In this document: positions 1 to 8,328 of the stretch, piece by piece
Layout: the number at the start of each line of letters is the position of its first letter
Position numbering within the stretch: the first letter of the stretch is position 1
Made by a program: the position numbers and the translations under genes
The notes under the pieces: model-generated
What the model was told of the DNA's origin: nothing
Databases searched by the model: none
The model's input: only the letters and a program-made list of their open reading frames with translations
Virus record (IMG/VR): IMGVR_UViG_3300049893_000825
Span: 1-20,714 of that record
Direction: 5' to 3' (one strand)
Origin: a virus
Length of the DNA: 20,714 nucleotides

Positions 1-126
1 TGCCGACACACTTGGGCGGAAAGCATCAATTTTTTCTGCAGATTTTGCGAATAAAAGTTCTTTGATTTTATCACTTACTTGAGATGGCGACTCATCAGCA
101 ACAATCATATCCAGAAGATCATCCAT
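1..126 (-). CDS. Start of a prohead core protein, gp67-like (partial, 3' end outside window)
   Basis: Only the first 42 codons are in the window, reading MDDLLDMIVADESPSQVSDK then a helical, charged stretch ending IDAFRPSVSA. The frame is open to the window edge. In T4 the gene after portal gene 20 is 67, a small acidic prohead-core protein whose N-terminus also has a short amphipathic segment (LF followed by an Ala- and Lys-containing helix with ID). Position and the general look of the N-terminus support a gp67-type scaffold-core protein, but the match is weak and the acidic tail expected of gp67 cannot be seen. The ATG at 126 follows a perfect TATAAATA late promoter by 28 bases, which supports this start. 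No clear Shine-Dalgarno is present. It could instead be another lineage-specific core protein. Confidence 0.6.
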   Translation of the reverse strand, partial: MDDLLDMIVADESPSQVSDKIKELLFAKSAEKIDAFRPSVSA

Positions 127-154
127 TTTTTTAATACCAATAGTTAATCGTTTT

Positions 155-162
155 TATTTATA
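155..162 (-). promoter_or_regulatory. T4-type late promoter, TATAAATA (exact consensus)
   Basis: The minus strand reads TATAAATA followed by an A-run, identical to the T4 late promoter -10 octamer recognised by the gp55 sigma factor with gp33 and the sliding clamp. It lies 28 bases before the ATG of the gp67-like gene. The TAA in the middle of the octamer is also the stop codon of gp20. Confidence 0.75.
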
Positions 163-1846
163 TCTCACCACCCTTGGGCATCTCTGCTATTTTTCCACTT
201 GCTTCTGTTGCAGCACCTTGAGCATCAAGGTTAGGTTCCATTACTGGTTGACCCAAATCCATTCCTGCAGTTTCTGGTCCCAGAGGCAATCCAGTTGTAG
301 GATCTACTGGAATACTTGGATCTGGAATAATACCATCTTTAATTTCTTTTTTAATAATTTTATCTTGCTCAAGAATTTCTTCATCAGTTTGACGAAGAAT
401 TTTTCTTCTTACATAATCCTGAGAGAAATACTTTCCAACATATGGTTCTGCAATTTGAACCATGTTTAGTCTTTCATTTAGAAGTTCTGCGTCCTTGAGT
501 TCAGCAAAATGGTTATCATATAAGAAATCATATTGAATATGTTCATTCATGATCTCCCAATCTTCTGGGGTAATAATGTTTTTAAGAATAAGTTGAGTTC
601 TGAGCATATCATTGAACATATAAGAAAATCTTTTTCTTAAACGAGCAACAAACTTACTAAACTTAACTTCATCACGAAGAATTTCTGATGAACGACCGAG
701 ATTAAATCCACCCTCTCCGTCCATTCTTGATGGGGGAACATTTAGAGAACGATATAGTTTCTTTTTAAAATATTCAATATCGGTGATTTCTCCAAGATTT
801 TGTCCACCTGGGAGTGTAGAAATTTCTGTTCCTCTGCCACCCTCTCTTCTTGGAAGCCAAAAATCTTCTAGCATTGACATAAATTTCTTATCATCACGAA
901 TTTCGCCAGTATTTGCATCATAGACCATTTTATTTCTATAACGCATCATTACATCACGAAGATATTGTTCTGCCTTTACTTTAGGAAGATTGCCAACATC
1001 AATATAAAAAATTCTACGTTCGGGTGCGCGAGATAAGCGATAGATGACTAATGAGTCTTCAATCATACGAAGTTGATTGAGAGACTTAATTGCTTTATGA
1101 AGATATGAAAGTGTTGATCCTTTATTTCTATCTACAAGACCTGAAGTGCAATATGTGATAGAATCTCTTGAAAACTTGATTCCACCAGTTCCACCTAAAG
1201 ATGATGGATTGGTGGTTGGATAAGTCATCTTTGGATTATAAATGAAATATTCCTCAATTTCTGGAAATTCATAATCCATCGGATCATCGGCATTAACACC
1301 AGCAAGTCTATAAATTTTTTTATCTCTTTCTGAATTTTTTTGTTGGCGAACATAACGCATTTTCATTGCGTCTATGTAGCGAAGTTCTTGTATACCTTCA
1401 TGAGGATTTTTCAGATCAATTACTTTATGGTAATACAATCTACCATCAACATACCAATTTCTGTAAATCTCATGAGACTTTTTATCAAAGTCTAAAAGTT
1501 CTAAAATATATTTAAACTCTTCTCTAATCTTTTTCTTTATACCGTCGCTTGCATTAAGATTTGATAGTTCAATTGAAACGGGACTATCATTCGTATCGCT
1601 TACGATTGCTTCGTTAACAATATCTTCAATGGCACTATCGCACTCTGGATGAAGTGCCATTTCACGATATCTTTTAATTAAATCAAATTCTGTTCTATAA
1701 ACACCTTCAATATCTACATACGAACCAAAAAATCCACTGGTTAGATAAAAATCACTCCCGTCCTCATTATTAGGAGCAACGGGAGATACAACACCTGGAG
1801 ATGATGGTTCGTTATCCTCAATAGAGAATCCAAACAACTTTGCCAT
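158..1846 (-). CDS. 20: Portal vertex protein gp20
   Basis: Head portal protein. As a dodecamer it forms the DNA channel at the unique head vertex, nucleates prohead assembly, docks the terminase during packaging and later binds the neck. The 562-aa product is slightly longer than T4 gp20 (about 524 aa). Characteristic stretches are the N-terminal YRTEFDLIKRYREMALHPEC (50-69), YIDVGNLPKVKAEQYLRDVM (281-300), the LPGGQNLGEI loop (345-354), and NVPPSRMDGEGGFNLGRSSE (369-388), followed by a basic helix (RLRKRFSYMFNDML). These are the segments used to recognise the g20 marker of marine T4-like phages. The C-terminus is Pro/Gly-rich and probably disordered. The ATG at 1846 has no good Shine-Dalgarno but sits 31 bases after a late-promoter-like AATAAATA. 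The gene lies between gp19 and the core-protein gene, as in T4. Confidence 0.96.
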   Translation of the reverse strand: MAKLFGFSIEDNEPSSPGVVSPVAPNNEDGSDFYLTSGFFGSYVDIEGVYRTEFDLIKRYREMALHPECDSAIEDIVNEAIVSDTNDSPVSIELSNLNASDGIKKKIREEFKYILELLDFDKKSHEIYRNWYVDGRLYYHKVIDLKNPHEGIQELRYIDAMKMRYVRQQKNSERDKKIYRLAGVNADDPMDYEFPEIEEYFIYNPKMTYPTTNPSSLGGTGGIKFSRDSITYCTSGLVDRNKGSTLSYLHKAIKSLNQLRMIEDSLVIYRLSRAPERRIFYIDVGNLPKVKAEQYLRDVMMRYRNKMVYDANTGEIRDDKKFMSMLEDFWLPRREGGRGTEISTLPGGQNLGEITDIEYFKKKLYRSLNVPPSRMDGEGGFNLGRSSEILRDEVKFSKFVARLRKRFSYMFNDMLRTQLILKNIITPEDWEIMNEHIQYDFLYDNHFAELKDAELLNERLNMVQIAEPYVGKYFSQDYVRRKILRQTDEEILEQDKIIKKEIKDGIIPDPSIPVDPTTGLPLGPETAGMDLGQPVMEPNLDAQGAATEASGKIAEMPKGGEI

Positions 1847-1876
1847 AATTTATTTTTTAACTGTTAGTCTTGGGAC

Positions 1877-1884
1877 TATTTATT
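1877..1884 (-). promoter_or_regulatory. Late-promoter-like octamer AATAAATA before gp20
   Basis: The minus strand reads CTAATAAATAGTC in the short gp19-gp20 gap, one mismatch from T4 TATAAATA. It is 31 bases before the gp20 ATG, close to the 28-base spacing of the exact promoter before the gp67-like gene. The assignment rests on motif and position only. Confidence 0.5.
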
Positions 1885-1887
1885 AGA

Positions 1888-2457
1888 TCAACTTTCACCT
1901 GTATATGGGGTCCAGTACTGAACCTGGAATTCGACAGTGAATTCTTCAATGGTATCGGCAGTGTCATATGAAAGATCAATTGCAGAAATATTAGTTGGGA
2001 AGATGCTGTAAAACTTATATTGCTTAGCAACTTCTAATCCAGATCCAACAGCGTTATTTCCACCAACTACACTAGGAAGTCTCTTTAATTGCTTAACGAG
2101 AACATCTACCATATAATCATTTGGATTAGTTGAACCACTACCGTCAGCATATTGGCCAACATATTGCATCCAAGCTTCCATTGCAGTTCTGATCTTAAAG
2201 TCTTCATCGTTGATAACGGTGATTGACCAAGTATCAAATGTACGATCACCTGCTACTTTAAAGATTCTCCCTCTAAAAGGAACATCAATCGAAGCAATGT
2301 TAGATGCGGGTAGATTTGCTGCTTTACATAATACAGAGAATTCATTAGCATCAAATTCTGCTCCTCCCGGAAAGTTAGTTAAAATAACTTCAAATAGATT
2401 GGGGCGAGCACCGCCGCCCTTGAGTGCTGTTTTAAAATCCTGAATACTGTGTGCCAT
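1888..2457 (-). CDS. 19: Tail tube protein gp19
   Basis: Major tail tube subunit. Stacked hexameric rings form the inner tube through which DNA passes, surrounded by the gp18 sheath. The product has 189 aa (T4 gp19 about 163 aa). The N-terminal IQDFKTALKGGGARPNLFEV, the RIFKVAGDRTFDTWSITVIN segment and the C-terminal EEFTVEFQVQYWTP strand fit the T4 gp19/phage tail tube fold. It has the best ribosome-binding site in the window (AAGGAGGA, 7 bases before the ATG), as expected for a protein needed in more than a hundred copies per virion. It lies 33 bases after gp18 with no separate late promoter, so it is probably co-transcribed with the sheath gene and boosted at translation. Confidence 0.95.
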   Translation of the reverse strand: MAHSIQDFKTALKGGGARPNLFEVILTNFPGGAEFDANEFSVLCKAANLPASNIASIDVPFRGRIFKVAGDRTFDTWSITVINDEDFKIRTAMEAWMQYVGQYADGSGSTNPNDYMVDVLVKQLKRLPSVVGGNNAVGSGLEVAKQYKFYSIFPTNISAIDLSYDTADTIEEFTVEFQVQYWTPYTGES

Positions 2458-2464
2458 TTTTAGG

Positions 2465-2472
2465 TCCTCCTT
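2465..2472 (-). promoter_or_regulatory. Strong Shine-Dalgarno of gp19 (AAGGAGGA)
   Basis: The minus strand reads AAGGAGGA, 7 bases before the gp19 ATG. It is the longest anti-16S match seen at any start in this window and contrasts with the weak or absent sites before gp20, gp13 and the giant protein. Confidence 0.8.
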
Positions 2473-2490
2473 GTTGTTTTTTTAACTAAA

Positions 2491-4674
2491 TCAAACCGTA
2501 CCCGCTACCTCTTCAAATGCTACGCCAGTACGTGTAGCAACGAAGGTAAGAGTTACATAGTTGATGGACTTAGCAGGCTTCAGGTAAATGTCTGCTCTGA
2601 ACTCATTATTATCAATCACATCAGGAGTGTTATTTGATGTGTCACAGACAACTAAGAATCCATAAAGTCCTCTCTTTGCCTGAACATCACGGAGGTAAGG
2701 TTCAACAATATTCTTAAAGTTTGCTCTTGTAAGTTCATCATTCAGTTCAAAGAGTTGTGCTTGAGCAGCTTTTTGAAGTGCTTGTTCAATTGTGAGGAAC
2801 AAGCGACGAACATTGATTCTATCAAATGCAGATGCATACGTAAGAGCAGTTTTGTCACCAAAGAGTAAAGTTCCAACACCCTGCTGAGTTACAATTGAAT
2901 TGATTCTCAGCGGATAAAGTTGATCTCTCTGCGCTTTGCTTGGGTTATATGCAAGTTTAATTGCATTATTAAGAATTCCACGTTGCTGTCCTGCTGGTGA
3001 GAACCAAGGATAAGCAACAATGTTTGTTCTTGTCATTAGACCTGCAACGTCAGCATTACAAGGGATATAAACAAACTTATTGTTAAATCTATCATAGGTG
3101 TACTTATATCCACTATCAAATACTGCATAAGAAGAAGATGAAAGTGGACTAAAGTATTTGATTAGATTATTGGTTTGAGTTGTGGTGTTTGTAATCCCAA
3201 TCAGATTTGCTCTATGGGGACCAATGCAAGCCATACAATCTTGTCTATTTCCTGCTACGGAAATCAAATAATTTGCTTTTGCCTGAGAATCTGATTCTGA
3301 ATCAAGACCAGGACCCATAACTAAGTAATCTACTTGTACCTCATCTTTATTGGAGAATAAACCATATGAAGTGATCAAGTCTCCTAAAGTTGCCTTCATT
3401 CCACCAGCAGCAGAATAATCAACACCACCACCTAAAGTATAGGTTTTGTTGCCGATTGCACTAAATGTAATGTCTTGGGCATTTTGACCCCATAGACCTT
3501 GTGCTGTTGTATATGCGGTAAAGGATGTAGAGAAACCAGTTGCTCTTGGTGCAGTTCCCCAATATGAATCGGAAGCACTTGAGGGATTATTTCCCGCATA
3601 AATTTTATCAGAAAAATCTGCCAAATATTGCTTGTACCAAATCTTTTGTGGAGAATTAACAGCAGAGACAGAATCAAGTGCTTTTGAAAGTCCAATATGC
3701 TTTTCAATGATTGTTCCTTGATTTCCTGTTATGGTTCCAAGATCGTCAACAATTGCAATGTTGATGCCATCATTTTTACCATTTCTATCGAGAGAATATC
3801 TGTTAGAAGTTGGTTTTGGTGCAATAGACTTCCAATAAATTGTTGAGTTTGTTAAACCAAGAGTTTGATTTCCATACCAATCTGAGACCGATGCAACAGT
3901 TGCAGTACCAGATTGAGTTCCCGAATTGTTGATGAATCTAACTGTGCTTGATGCACTAAATGCGGCAATTGTAGAACCCTCTGCATAATCAATTTTTGTT
4001 TCAGTTCCAGCACTAGAAACTCTTGAAACAACCTTCACATCAATCGTACTATTTCCGTTTGTTGAATCCGTTGTTACGCCAGTAATAATACCCTTGAGGT
4101 ATCCAGTAAACAAAGAGGTGCTTCCAGATCCCGCAATTACCTGATTGGTGAGAGCAACAGTAACTCCGTAACCAACAGTTGCGCCGAGAGCAACAAGACT
4201 AGTTGTGGTAATACCTAAAGTTTGATCTGCTAAATCATCAATAAAACAAACCTTAAGACCATTTCCCCAAGAACCTGGGTTCTTTGCTCCATATGTATAG
4301 TTTGTACCATCTGAGTGATTATTGGTATAATCATCGTAGTTATCAATTTTCAAACTGGTGGTTGAAGCGATCCCAACTCCAGCATTAGCGTTGTTTAAAG
4401 TTGATCCGCTAGTTCTTACAACTTTTAAAACACCGCCATATGAAAGATATGATGATGCACTCATCCAGTACTCATATTGAGCATCTGTTGAGATGGGCTT
4501 ACCAAAAACATTGATAAGATCTTGCTCTGTAGTGATGTCAATTGGGTAATCAACTGGTCCAATTGGGAAAGGTCCTGCAATTGCACCAATGTTATCTAAA
4601 ACATTATCAGCTCTCCCTACAGTTAAATCAACCTCTCTGACTAGTACACCAGGAGATAATTGAGGAGTCGCCAT
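2491..4674 (-). CDS. 18: Contractile tail sheath protein gp18
   Basis: Tail sheath subunit that polymerises around the gp19 tube and contracts to drive the tube through the host envelope. The 727-aa product is longer than T4 gp18 (about 659 aa). The N-terminus PQLSPGVLVREVDLTVGRAD with GPFPIGPVDYP is the conserved sheath start. The C-terminal third (from about IPCNADVAGLMTRTN through NAIKLAYNPSKAQRDQLYP, FGDKTAL and NVRRLFLTIEQALQKAAQAQ to FRADIYLKPAKSINYVTLTF) is the conserved handshake/interaction domain. The middle is Ser/Thr/Gly-rich and carries the more variable protruding domains, which probably account for the extra length. The start is fixed by CGGAG 6 bases upstream of the ATG. A late-promoter-like AATAAATA lies 36 bases before the ATG. 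Confidence 0.97.
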   Translation of the reverse strand: MATPQLSPGVLVREVDLTVGRADNVLDNIGAIAGPFPIGPVDYPIDITTEQDLINVFGKPISTDAQYEYWMSASSYLSYGGVLKVVRTSGSTLNNANAGVGIASTTSLKIDNYDDYTNNHSDGTNYTYGAKNPGSWGNGLKVCFIDDLADQTLGITTTSLVALGATVGYGVTVALTNQVIAGSGSTSLFTGYLKGIITGVTTDSTNGNSTIDVKVVSRVSSAGTETKIDYAEGSTIAAFSASSTVRFINNSGTQSGTATVASVSDWYGNQTLGLTNSTIYWKSIAPKPTSNRYSLDRNGKNDGINIAIVDDLGTITGNQGTIIEKHIGLSKALDSVSAVNSPQKIWYKQYLADFSDKIYAGNNPSSASDSYWGTAPRATGFSTSFTAYTTAQGLWGQNAQDITFSAIGNKTYTLGGGVDYSAAGGMKATLGDLITSYGLFSNKDEVQVDYLVMGPGLDSESDSQAKANYLISVAGNRQDCMACIGPHRANLIGITNTTTQTNNLIKYFSPLSSSSYAVFDSGYKYTYDRFNNKFVYIPCNADVAGLMTRTNIVAYPWFSPAGQQRGILNNAIKLAYNPSKAQRDQLYPLRINSIVTQQGVGTLLFGDKTALTYASAFDRINVRRLFLTIEQALQKAAQAQLFELNDELTRANFKNIVEPYLRDVQAKRGLYGFLVVCDTSNNTPDVIDNNEFRADIYLKPAKSINYVTLTFVATRTGVAFEEVAGTV

Positions 4675-4680
4675 GTTTTT

Positions 4681-4685
4681 CTCCG
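4681..4685 (-). promoter_or_regulatory. Shine-Dalgarno of gp18 (CGGAG)
   Basis: CGGAG on the minus strand is 6 bases before the gp18 ATG and decides this start. Confidence 0.65.
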
Positions 4686-4709
4686 TTAAATCTCAGTTTA
4701 TCTAAAAAA

Positions 4710-4717
4710 TATTTATT
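4710..4717 (-). promoter_or_regulatory. Late-promoter-like octamer AATAAATA before gp18
   Basis: The minus strand reads TTAATAAATATTTTTTAG in the 82-base gap between the zinc-ribbon gene and gp18, the longest non-coding gap in the window. It is one mismatch from TATAAATA and lies 36 bases before the gp18 ATG. This fits a separate high-level late transcript for sheath and tube. Confidence 0.55.
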
Positions 4718-4756
4718 AAAAATTTACTTTACGCGGGGGAAATGTAGCGTGAACAA

Positions 4757-4987
4757 TTACCAGTCAGGATATTCCCATTTATCAAAAACATTGTTCTGCA
4801 TTCTACCTACAATTATGCGTTTTATAGTACAATCTTTACATTCATATGAATATGATGAAGCAACTGGTCCTCTATCCTTACGTGTTTGATAGAACCCGTC
4901 TATTAAATTCTTCATTTCTCCACAGACTCTACATTGCCTGTCTACTAAAAGCAAATGACCTAATCTTATTTGCTTATCAAGTTCCAT
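4757..4987 (-). CDS. Small zinc-ribbon-like protein between gp17 and gp18
   Basis: A 76-aa product starting MELDKQIRLGHLLLVDRQ, then CRVCGEMKNLIDGFYQTRKD, then YSYECKDCTIKRI, ending KWEYPDW. Two CxxC pairs about 33 residues apart suggest one structural zinc site. The spacing basic segment (TRKDRG) and the following KRIIVGR could contact nucleic acid. No HNH or GIY-YIG residues are visible. The ATG at 4987 overlaps the gp17 stop (TAATG) and has GGGAG 11 bases upstream. A GTG at 5005 in the same frame would add six residues but lies upstream of that GGGAG. The coupling suggests production with the large terminase. T4 has no gene here. The function is unknown; a packaging or late-transcription accessory role would be a guess. 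Confidence 0.75.
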   Translation of the reverse strand: MELDKQIRLGHLLLVDRQCRVCGEMKNLIDGFYQTRKDRGPVASSYSYECKDCTIKRIIVGRMQNNVFDKWEYPDW

Positions 4988-6633
4988 TAAGATAGATACT
5001 CCCACATATATGCACGATCTCCATATTCATCAACGTGCCACCTATCTCCATCAATATCTACAAAACTTGAATCATCTAGACCGTCTGAGATAAATCCAAA
5101 AGGAGACATATCTTGTTCAATTTGATTTTTTTGTTCTTCATATAATCTTTTTCTTACATCTTGGTCTGTAAGTTCTTTAAAATAATCTTGAGCAACCAAC
5201 CAAGCATAAATTACGAGGCACATTGCGAGGTCATCATTACATCCTTCTTCTGCTTCAAAAGAATTATGTTTTTGAATGAAAGTTGTGAGTTCGCTAATAA
5301 TTTCATAGTCATTAAGAAATAATTTATTTTCCTCAATCATAGTTTTGAGATTGAGACATCCAACTTTTTTGACAGTTTTGGACATCTTAACTCCAAGTTG
5401 AGTTTTCTTTCCAGAAAATCCTTGTCCTACAATTTGACCTGCTCTACCTCTCATTGAACACATGAGCAAATTATTATATTCAAGATCATATTGAAGAATA
5501 GATGCTACTTGATCCCCAACATCATTAACCTCACACAAAATATAAGCATCGTTATAACTTTTTGCTACTTCATGAATGATACTTGGAAATAGCATTGGTT
5601 TTATTTCATTGTTTCTATATTTTGCAACTACTTTATGCGGGAACTGTGTGATATCGACCACAGTAAATGCGGAATAATCGTTTCCTACGCCCCTAGCAAC
5701 GTCTACAGTGATGAGATAATCATGTTGTTCTTCTGGATCAACATATACGTCTAAACCCCCGCTACGGGTCTTAGGATGGTCATATACGAGGGATCTAAGT
5801 TTACTTGGTGCTATAAGAGTATCTACAGATCCTAAAAATTCGCATTCAAATTCAACTTTGAATTGTTGCTCACTGGTGTTTGCAATTGTCTGCTTTTTCC
5901 ATTCCTCATCACGACCAGGAACTTCACTCCAATGAACATCGGTGAAGACATATTCATTTTTACCTTTTTCCGCATCATGCCACATTCGGTAGAAGTGATT
6001 CATACCATGTGGAGTAGAAACTATAATGACTTTCGTTTGTTTACCAGAAGTAATTGTGGGATAAACCGACGCAAAGAAAGAATCTGCGATGTGATTTGGA
6101 ACGAACGCAAATTCGTCCAAAAATAGAATGTTAAATGACATGCCACGAACAGCAGATGCCGACGTAGAAGCGGCAAGAATTTTGGATCCGTTTTCTAATT
6201 CAAGAGAACCTTTGTTCCACGAAATAATTCCCTGTTGCATCCATTTGGGCAAATTCTCATAAGCAGTCTGCAATCTATCTAATAGTTCTCTTGCAGTTGC
6301 TGCTTTGTTCGCAAGAATGCCAATATTAACATTATCATTAAAAACAGCATAATGAAGAAGAAAAGATACCACAGTTGTAGACTTACCTGTCTGACGAGGC
6401 ATCTTACAAATATTAAATCTATTCTTATGAAAATTATTAATTAACTTTTCTTGGAAATGATATGGTTTAAACGTCTGCAATCCATGATCAAGAGTAACAA
6501 TCTTTACGTAATTGTTTGCAAAATACACTGGGTCATCTTTACACTTAACAAATTCAATAATTTGCTCTTGTGTAAATTCAATAGGAGTATTTGCTTTTTT
6601 TAAAAGAGGATTGCCAAGATATACATCACTCAT
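4987..6633 (-). CDS. 17: Large terminase subunit gp17 (packaging ATPase and nuclease)
   Basis: DNA packaging motor that cuts concatemeric phage DNA and pumps it through the gp20 portal. The product has 548 aa (T4 gp17 about 610 aa). N-terminal ATPase: Walker A MPRQTGKST at 78-86 (K84), Walker B ILFLDEF at 169-175 (D173, catalytic E174), and coupling motif STPHG at 206-210. C-terminal RNase H-like nuclease: VDVARGVGNDYSA with D311, E368 in CEVND, and NDD at 466-468, the three acidic positions of the headful nuclease. All key residues are present, so it looks functional. The start at 6633 has only a weak AGG upstream and follows the 559-aa gene by 15 bases. Unlike T4, it is separated from gp16 by two extra genes. 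Confidence 0.97.
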   Translation of the reverse strand: MSDVYLGNPLLKKANTPIEFTQEQIIEFVKCKDDPVYFANNYVKIVTLDHGLQTFKPYHFQEKLINNFHKNRFNICKMPRQTGKSTTVVSFLLHYAVFNDNVNIGILANKAATARELLDRLQTAYENLPKWMQQGIISWNKGSLELENGSKILAASTSASAVRGMSFNILFLDEFAFVPNHIADSFFASVYPTITSGKQTKVIIVSTPHGMNHFYRMWHDAEKGKNEYVFTDVHWSEVPGRDEEWKKQTIANTSEQQFKVEFECEFLGSVDTLIAPSKLRSLVYDHPKTRSGGLDVYVDPEEQHDYLITVDVARGVGNDYSAFTVVDITQFPHKVVAKYRNNEIKPMLFPSIIHEVAKSYNDAYILCEVNDVGDQVASILQYDLEYNNLLMCSMRGRAGQIVGQGFSGKKTQLGVKMSKTVKKVGCLNLKTMIEENKLFLNDYEIISELTTFIQKHNSFEAEEGCNDDLAMCLVIYAWLVAQDYFKELTDQDVRKRLYEEQKNQIEQDMSPFGFISDGLDDSSFVDIDGDRWHVDEYGDRAYMWEYLS

Positions 6634-6648
6634 AATAAAACCTACTTA

Positions 6649-8328
6649 TTAATTACAATTCCAACGACGAAGTGCCTTGTTAATTCTTGAATCTGGATCT
6701 CTGGAAGTTTTTGCTGAAGTGAGTTTAGATTTCATTCCTTTCATCCTTCTACAAAAAGAAGCACGACGCTTTGCTCTTTTTCCTGATGGATTTTTCTCTG
6801 TTACTGCAGTCTGAAGTTTTGAACCAGGATTCTCTCTACGATAGGCATTAACTGCTGCTTGACTTAAACCATCTGTCTTATCTTGGCGATTGACTTTTTG
6901 CCAATCTTCGTTAACTTCAACTTCTTCACCCATCGGTTTTACATAATTTTTATTTGGTCCTAATTTTGCCGTGCTTCCACCTTGAGGTCCAAATGCTTGA
7001 ATCAAAGGTTGTCCTGGCGCAAATTCTGAGACGGAATGATGAACTACTCTTGCCCCAGGATATACTTTTTGAATCTCGTCAGTTACTTCTTGGCGAGATG
7101 GAAGTTTTATCTGGGGGAAAAACATACGAACTGCATAATATTTTCCTCTCCATAAAAGAGTAATTGCAATAATATTTCCAGATTGTGCTGGAATACGTGT
7201 AGATTCATCAACTTGCGATTTGAATCCTTTAATAGGTTCTGGTTTGATTACATCAACAACTTCTGCGAATGTGTTTCCGTTTGCATCTTCAATTGTTTGC
7301 TCTGGCACGCAGTTTGGAACCATTTTCTTACCTTTTTTCTTCATTCCAACTTGCTTATATCCAGACCAACATGCTTCTTCCATTTCACCACTTGCAACAT
7401 AATCTGCTGCAGTATCAATATAATCTGCTGCCTTAGTAATCTTTGATTGGACCCATGCCTCAAGATCTCCCTCACCCTTACCTACTTTTGCTTGCAATCT
7501 TTTTATCGCATCAGCAATAGTTTTAAGTTCAGATCTTGCCATTGAGTATTCATGATCTTTGATAGAAACTTTATCCCATGCTTTTCCACCATAAGAACAT
7601 TCAGATCTTGTTTCTCTTTTATCGCATAAGGGACAATATCTTTGCTCTTCAGTTGCCTCCGACTTTGTTCCCCAATTATCTGCACCAACTTTACGGCACT
7701 TGACTAATGCTCCAGATGCATATGCACTTGGCCAAACGCTGTATCTTGACTTTACTTTATGGTAGCAAGCGTCTTTTTTTCCACTACCTTTACTCTTTTT
7801 GTCTGCTTCTTCGTTCATTTTCTTCTTAGGTTTATCTGTGGAAACATAAGTTGGTTTTGCTGCACCAGTTTTTTGTTGTTGTCCTGGATCTGCCGCTTTT
7901 TTTCTTCTTGCTGCAGATAATCTTTCTGCAGGTGTCATGCTTGCTCTTTTTGTTGAAGAAACACATTTTGGAACTCCCTCACCTGGTTCATCACTTGCAC
8001 AAGTTCCACCAGTTACAACATTAACCCATCCAGATTTGCCATCTTTTGATTTGGATTTTCCAAACCAATCTCTAAGACCCTCTTCAGTAACATCTTTAAA
8101 TTTTTTATGATGTTTTTTTGCGTCCGTTTCCATCTTTTTCAAACGAGTGTAATAGTCGGGAATTTCATCAAGATGTTGGAGGGCAATATCCATTGCGAGT
8201 TCATGATCTTTAGTATGTTCATGTTCAATGGGTTCTCCCATATCAAGTTGCTTTTGTATAAAAGACACCTCAAGGCGATGCTTCTTAGCAATTTGCTCAA
8301 CTGTTTTATGTGTCTTTAACTTTGGCAT
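6649..8328 (-). CDS. Mosaic Lys/Arg- and Cys-rich protein between the terminase genes
   Basis: The 559-aa product reads as a string of short conserved-looking modules joined by Lys-rich linkers. Residues 1-68: a helical His-rich domain with HTKDHELAMDIALQHLDEIP (DUF5661-like from memory). 82-145: GWVNVVTGGTCASDEPGE, then KC and a helix. 186-220: CYHKVKSRYSVWPSAYASGA then LVKCRKVGADNWG (DUF5872-like, as in phages and giant viruses). 232-243: CPLCDKRETRSE, possibly zinc-binding. 255-316: a helical bundle containing GEGDLEAWVQSK. 320-340: Cys-flanked CWSGYKQVGMKKKGKKMVPN. 378-443: an alpha/beta module with LLWRGKYYAVRMFFP. 475-558: WQKVNRQDKTDGLSQAAVNA, then FCRRMKGMKSKLTSAKTSRD, ending RRWNC (DUF6321-like). 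Strongly basic. The ATG overlaps the upstream stop (TAATG). The family names are recalled, not searched. The role is unknown; virion or packaging association is inferred from position. Confidence 0.85.
   Translation of the reverse strand: MPKLKTHKTVEQIAKKHRLEVSFIQKQLDMGEPIEHEHTKDHELAMDIALQHLDEIPDYYTRLKKMETDAKKHHKKFKDVTEEGLRDWFGKSKSKDGKSGWVNVVTGGTCASDEPGEGVPKCVSSTKRASMTPAERLSAARRKKAADPGQQQKTGAAKPTYVSTDKPKKKMNEEADKKSKGSGKKDACYHKVKSRYSVWPSAYASGALVKCRKVGADNWGTKSEATEEQRYCPLCDKRETRSECSYGGKAWDKVSIKDHEYSMARSELKTIADAIKRLQAKVGKGEGDLEAWVQSKITKAADYIDTAADYVASGEMEEACWSGYKQVGMKKKGKKMVPNCVPEQTIEDANGNTFAEVVDVIKPEPIKGFKSQVDESTRIPAQSGNIIAITLLWRGKYYAVRMFFPQIKLPSRQEVTDEIQKVYPGARVVHHSVSEFAPGQPLIQAFGPQGGSTAKLGPNKNYVKPMGEEVEVNEDWQKVNRQDKTDGLSQAAVNAYRRENPGSKLQTAVTEKNPSGKRAKRRASFCRRMKGMKSKLTSAKTSRDPDSRINKALRRWNCN

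Noticed and set aside
1865-1878. Hairpin TAGTC-CCAA-GACTA (minus strand) in the gp19-gp20 gap
   Set aside because: A 5-bp stem with no U-run directly after it is too weak for a terminator, and it overlaps the expected transcription start of gp20.
3432-3707. 91-codon minus-strand frame inside gp18
   Set aside because: Out-of-frame shadow within the conserved sheath gene; no ribosome site and no protein-like pattern.
4731-4750. Possible hairpin ACGC/GCGT in the gap before gp18
   Set aside because: Only four base pairs with a 12-base loop. Not convincing as a terminator.
4757-4987. Homing endonuclease (HNH) reading of the Cys-rich mini-protein
   Set aside because: The paired CxxC suggested an HNH zinc frame, but no catalytic His-Asn-His arrangement is present and 76 aa is too short for a typical phage homing enzyme.
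4988-5005. GTG start at 5005 for the zinc-ribbon protein
   Set aside because: It adds only six residues inside gp17. The ATG in the TAATG overlap is a better start, with GGGAG upstream of it.
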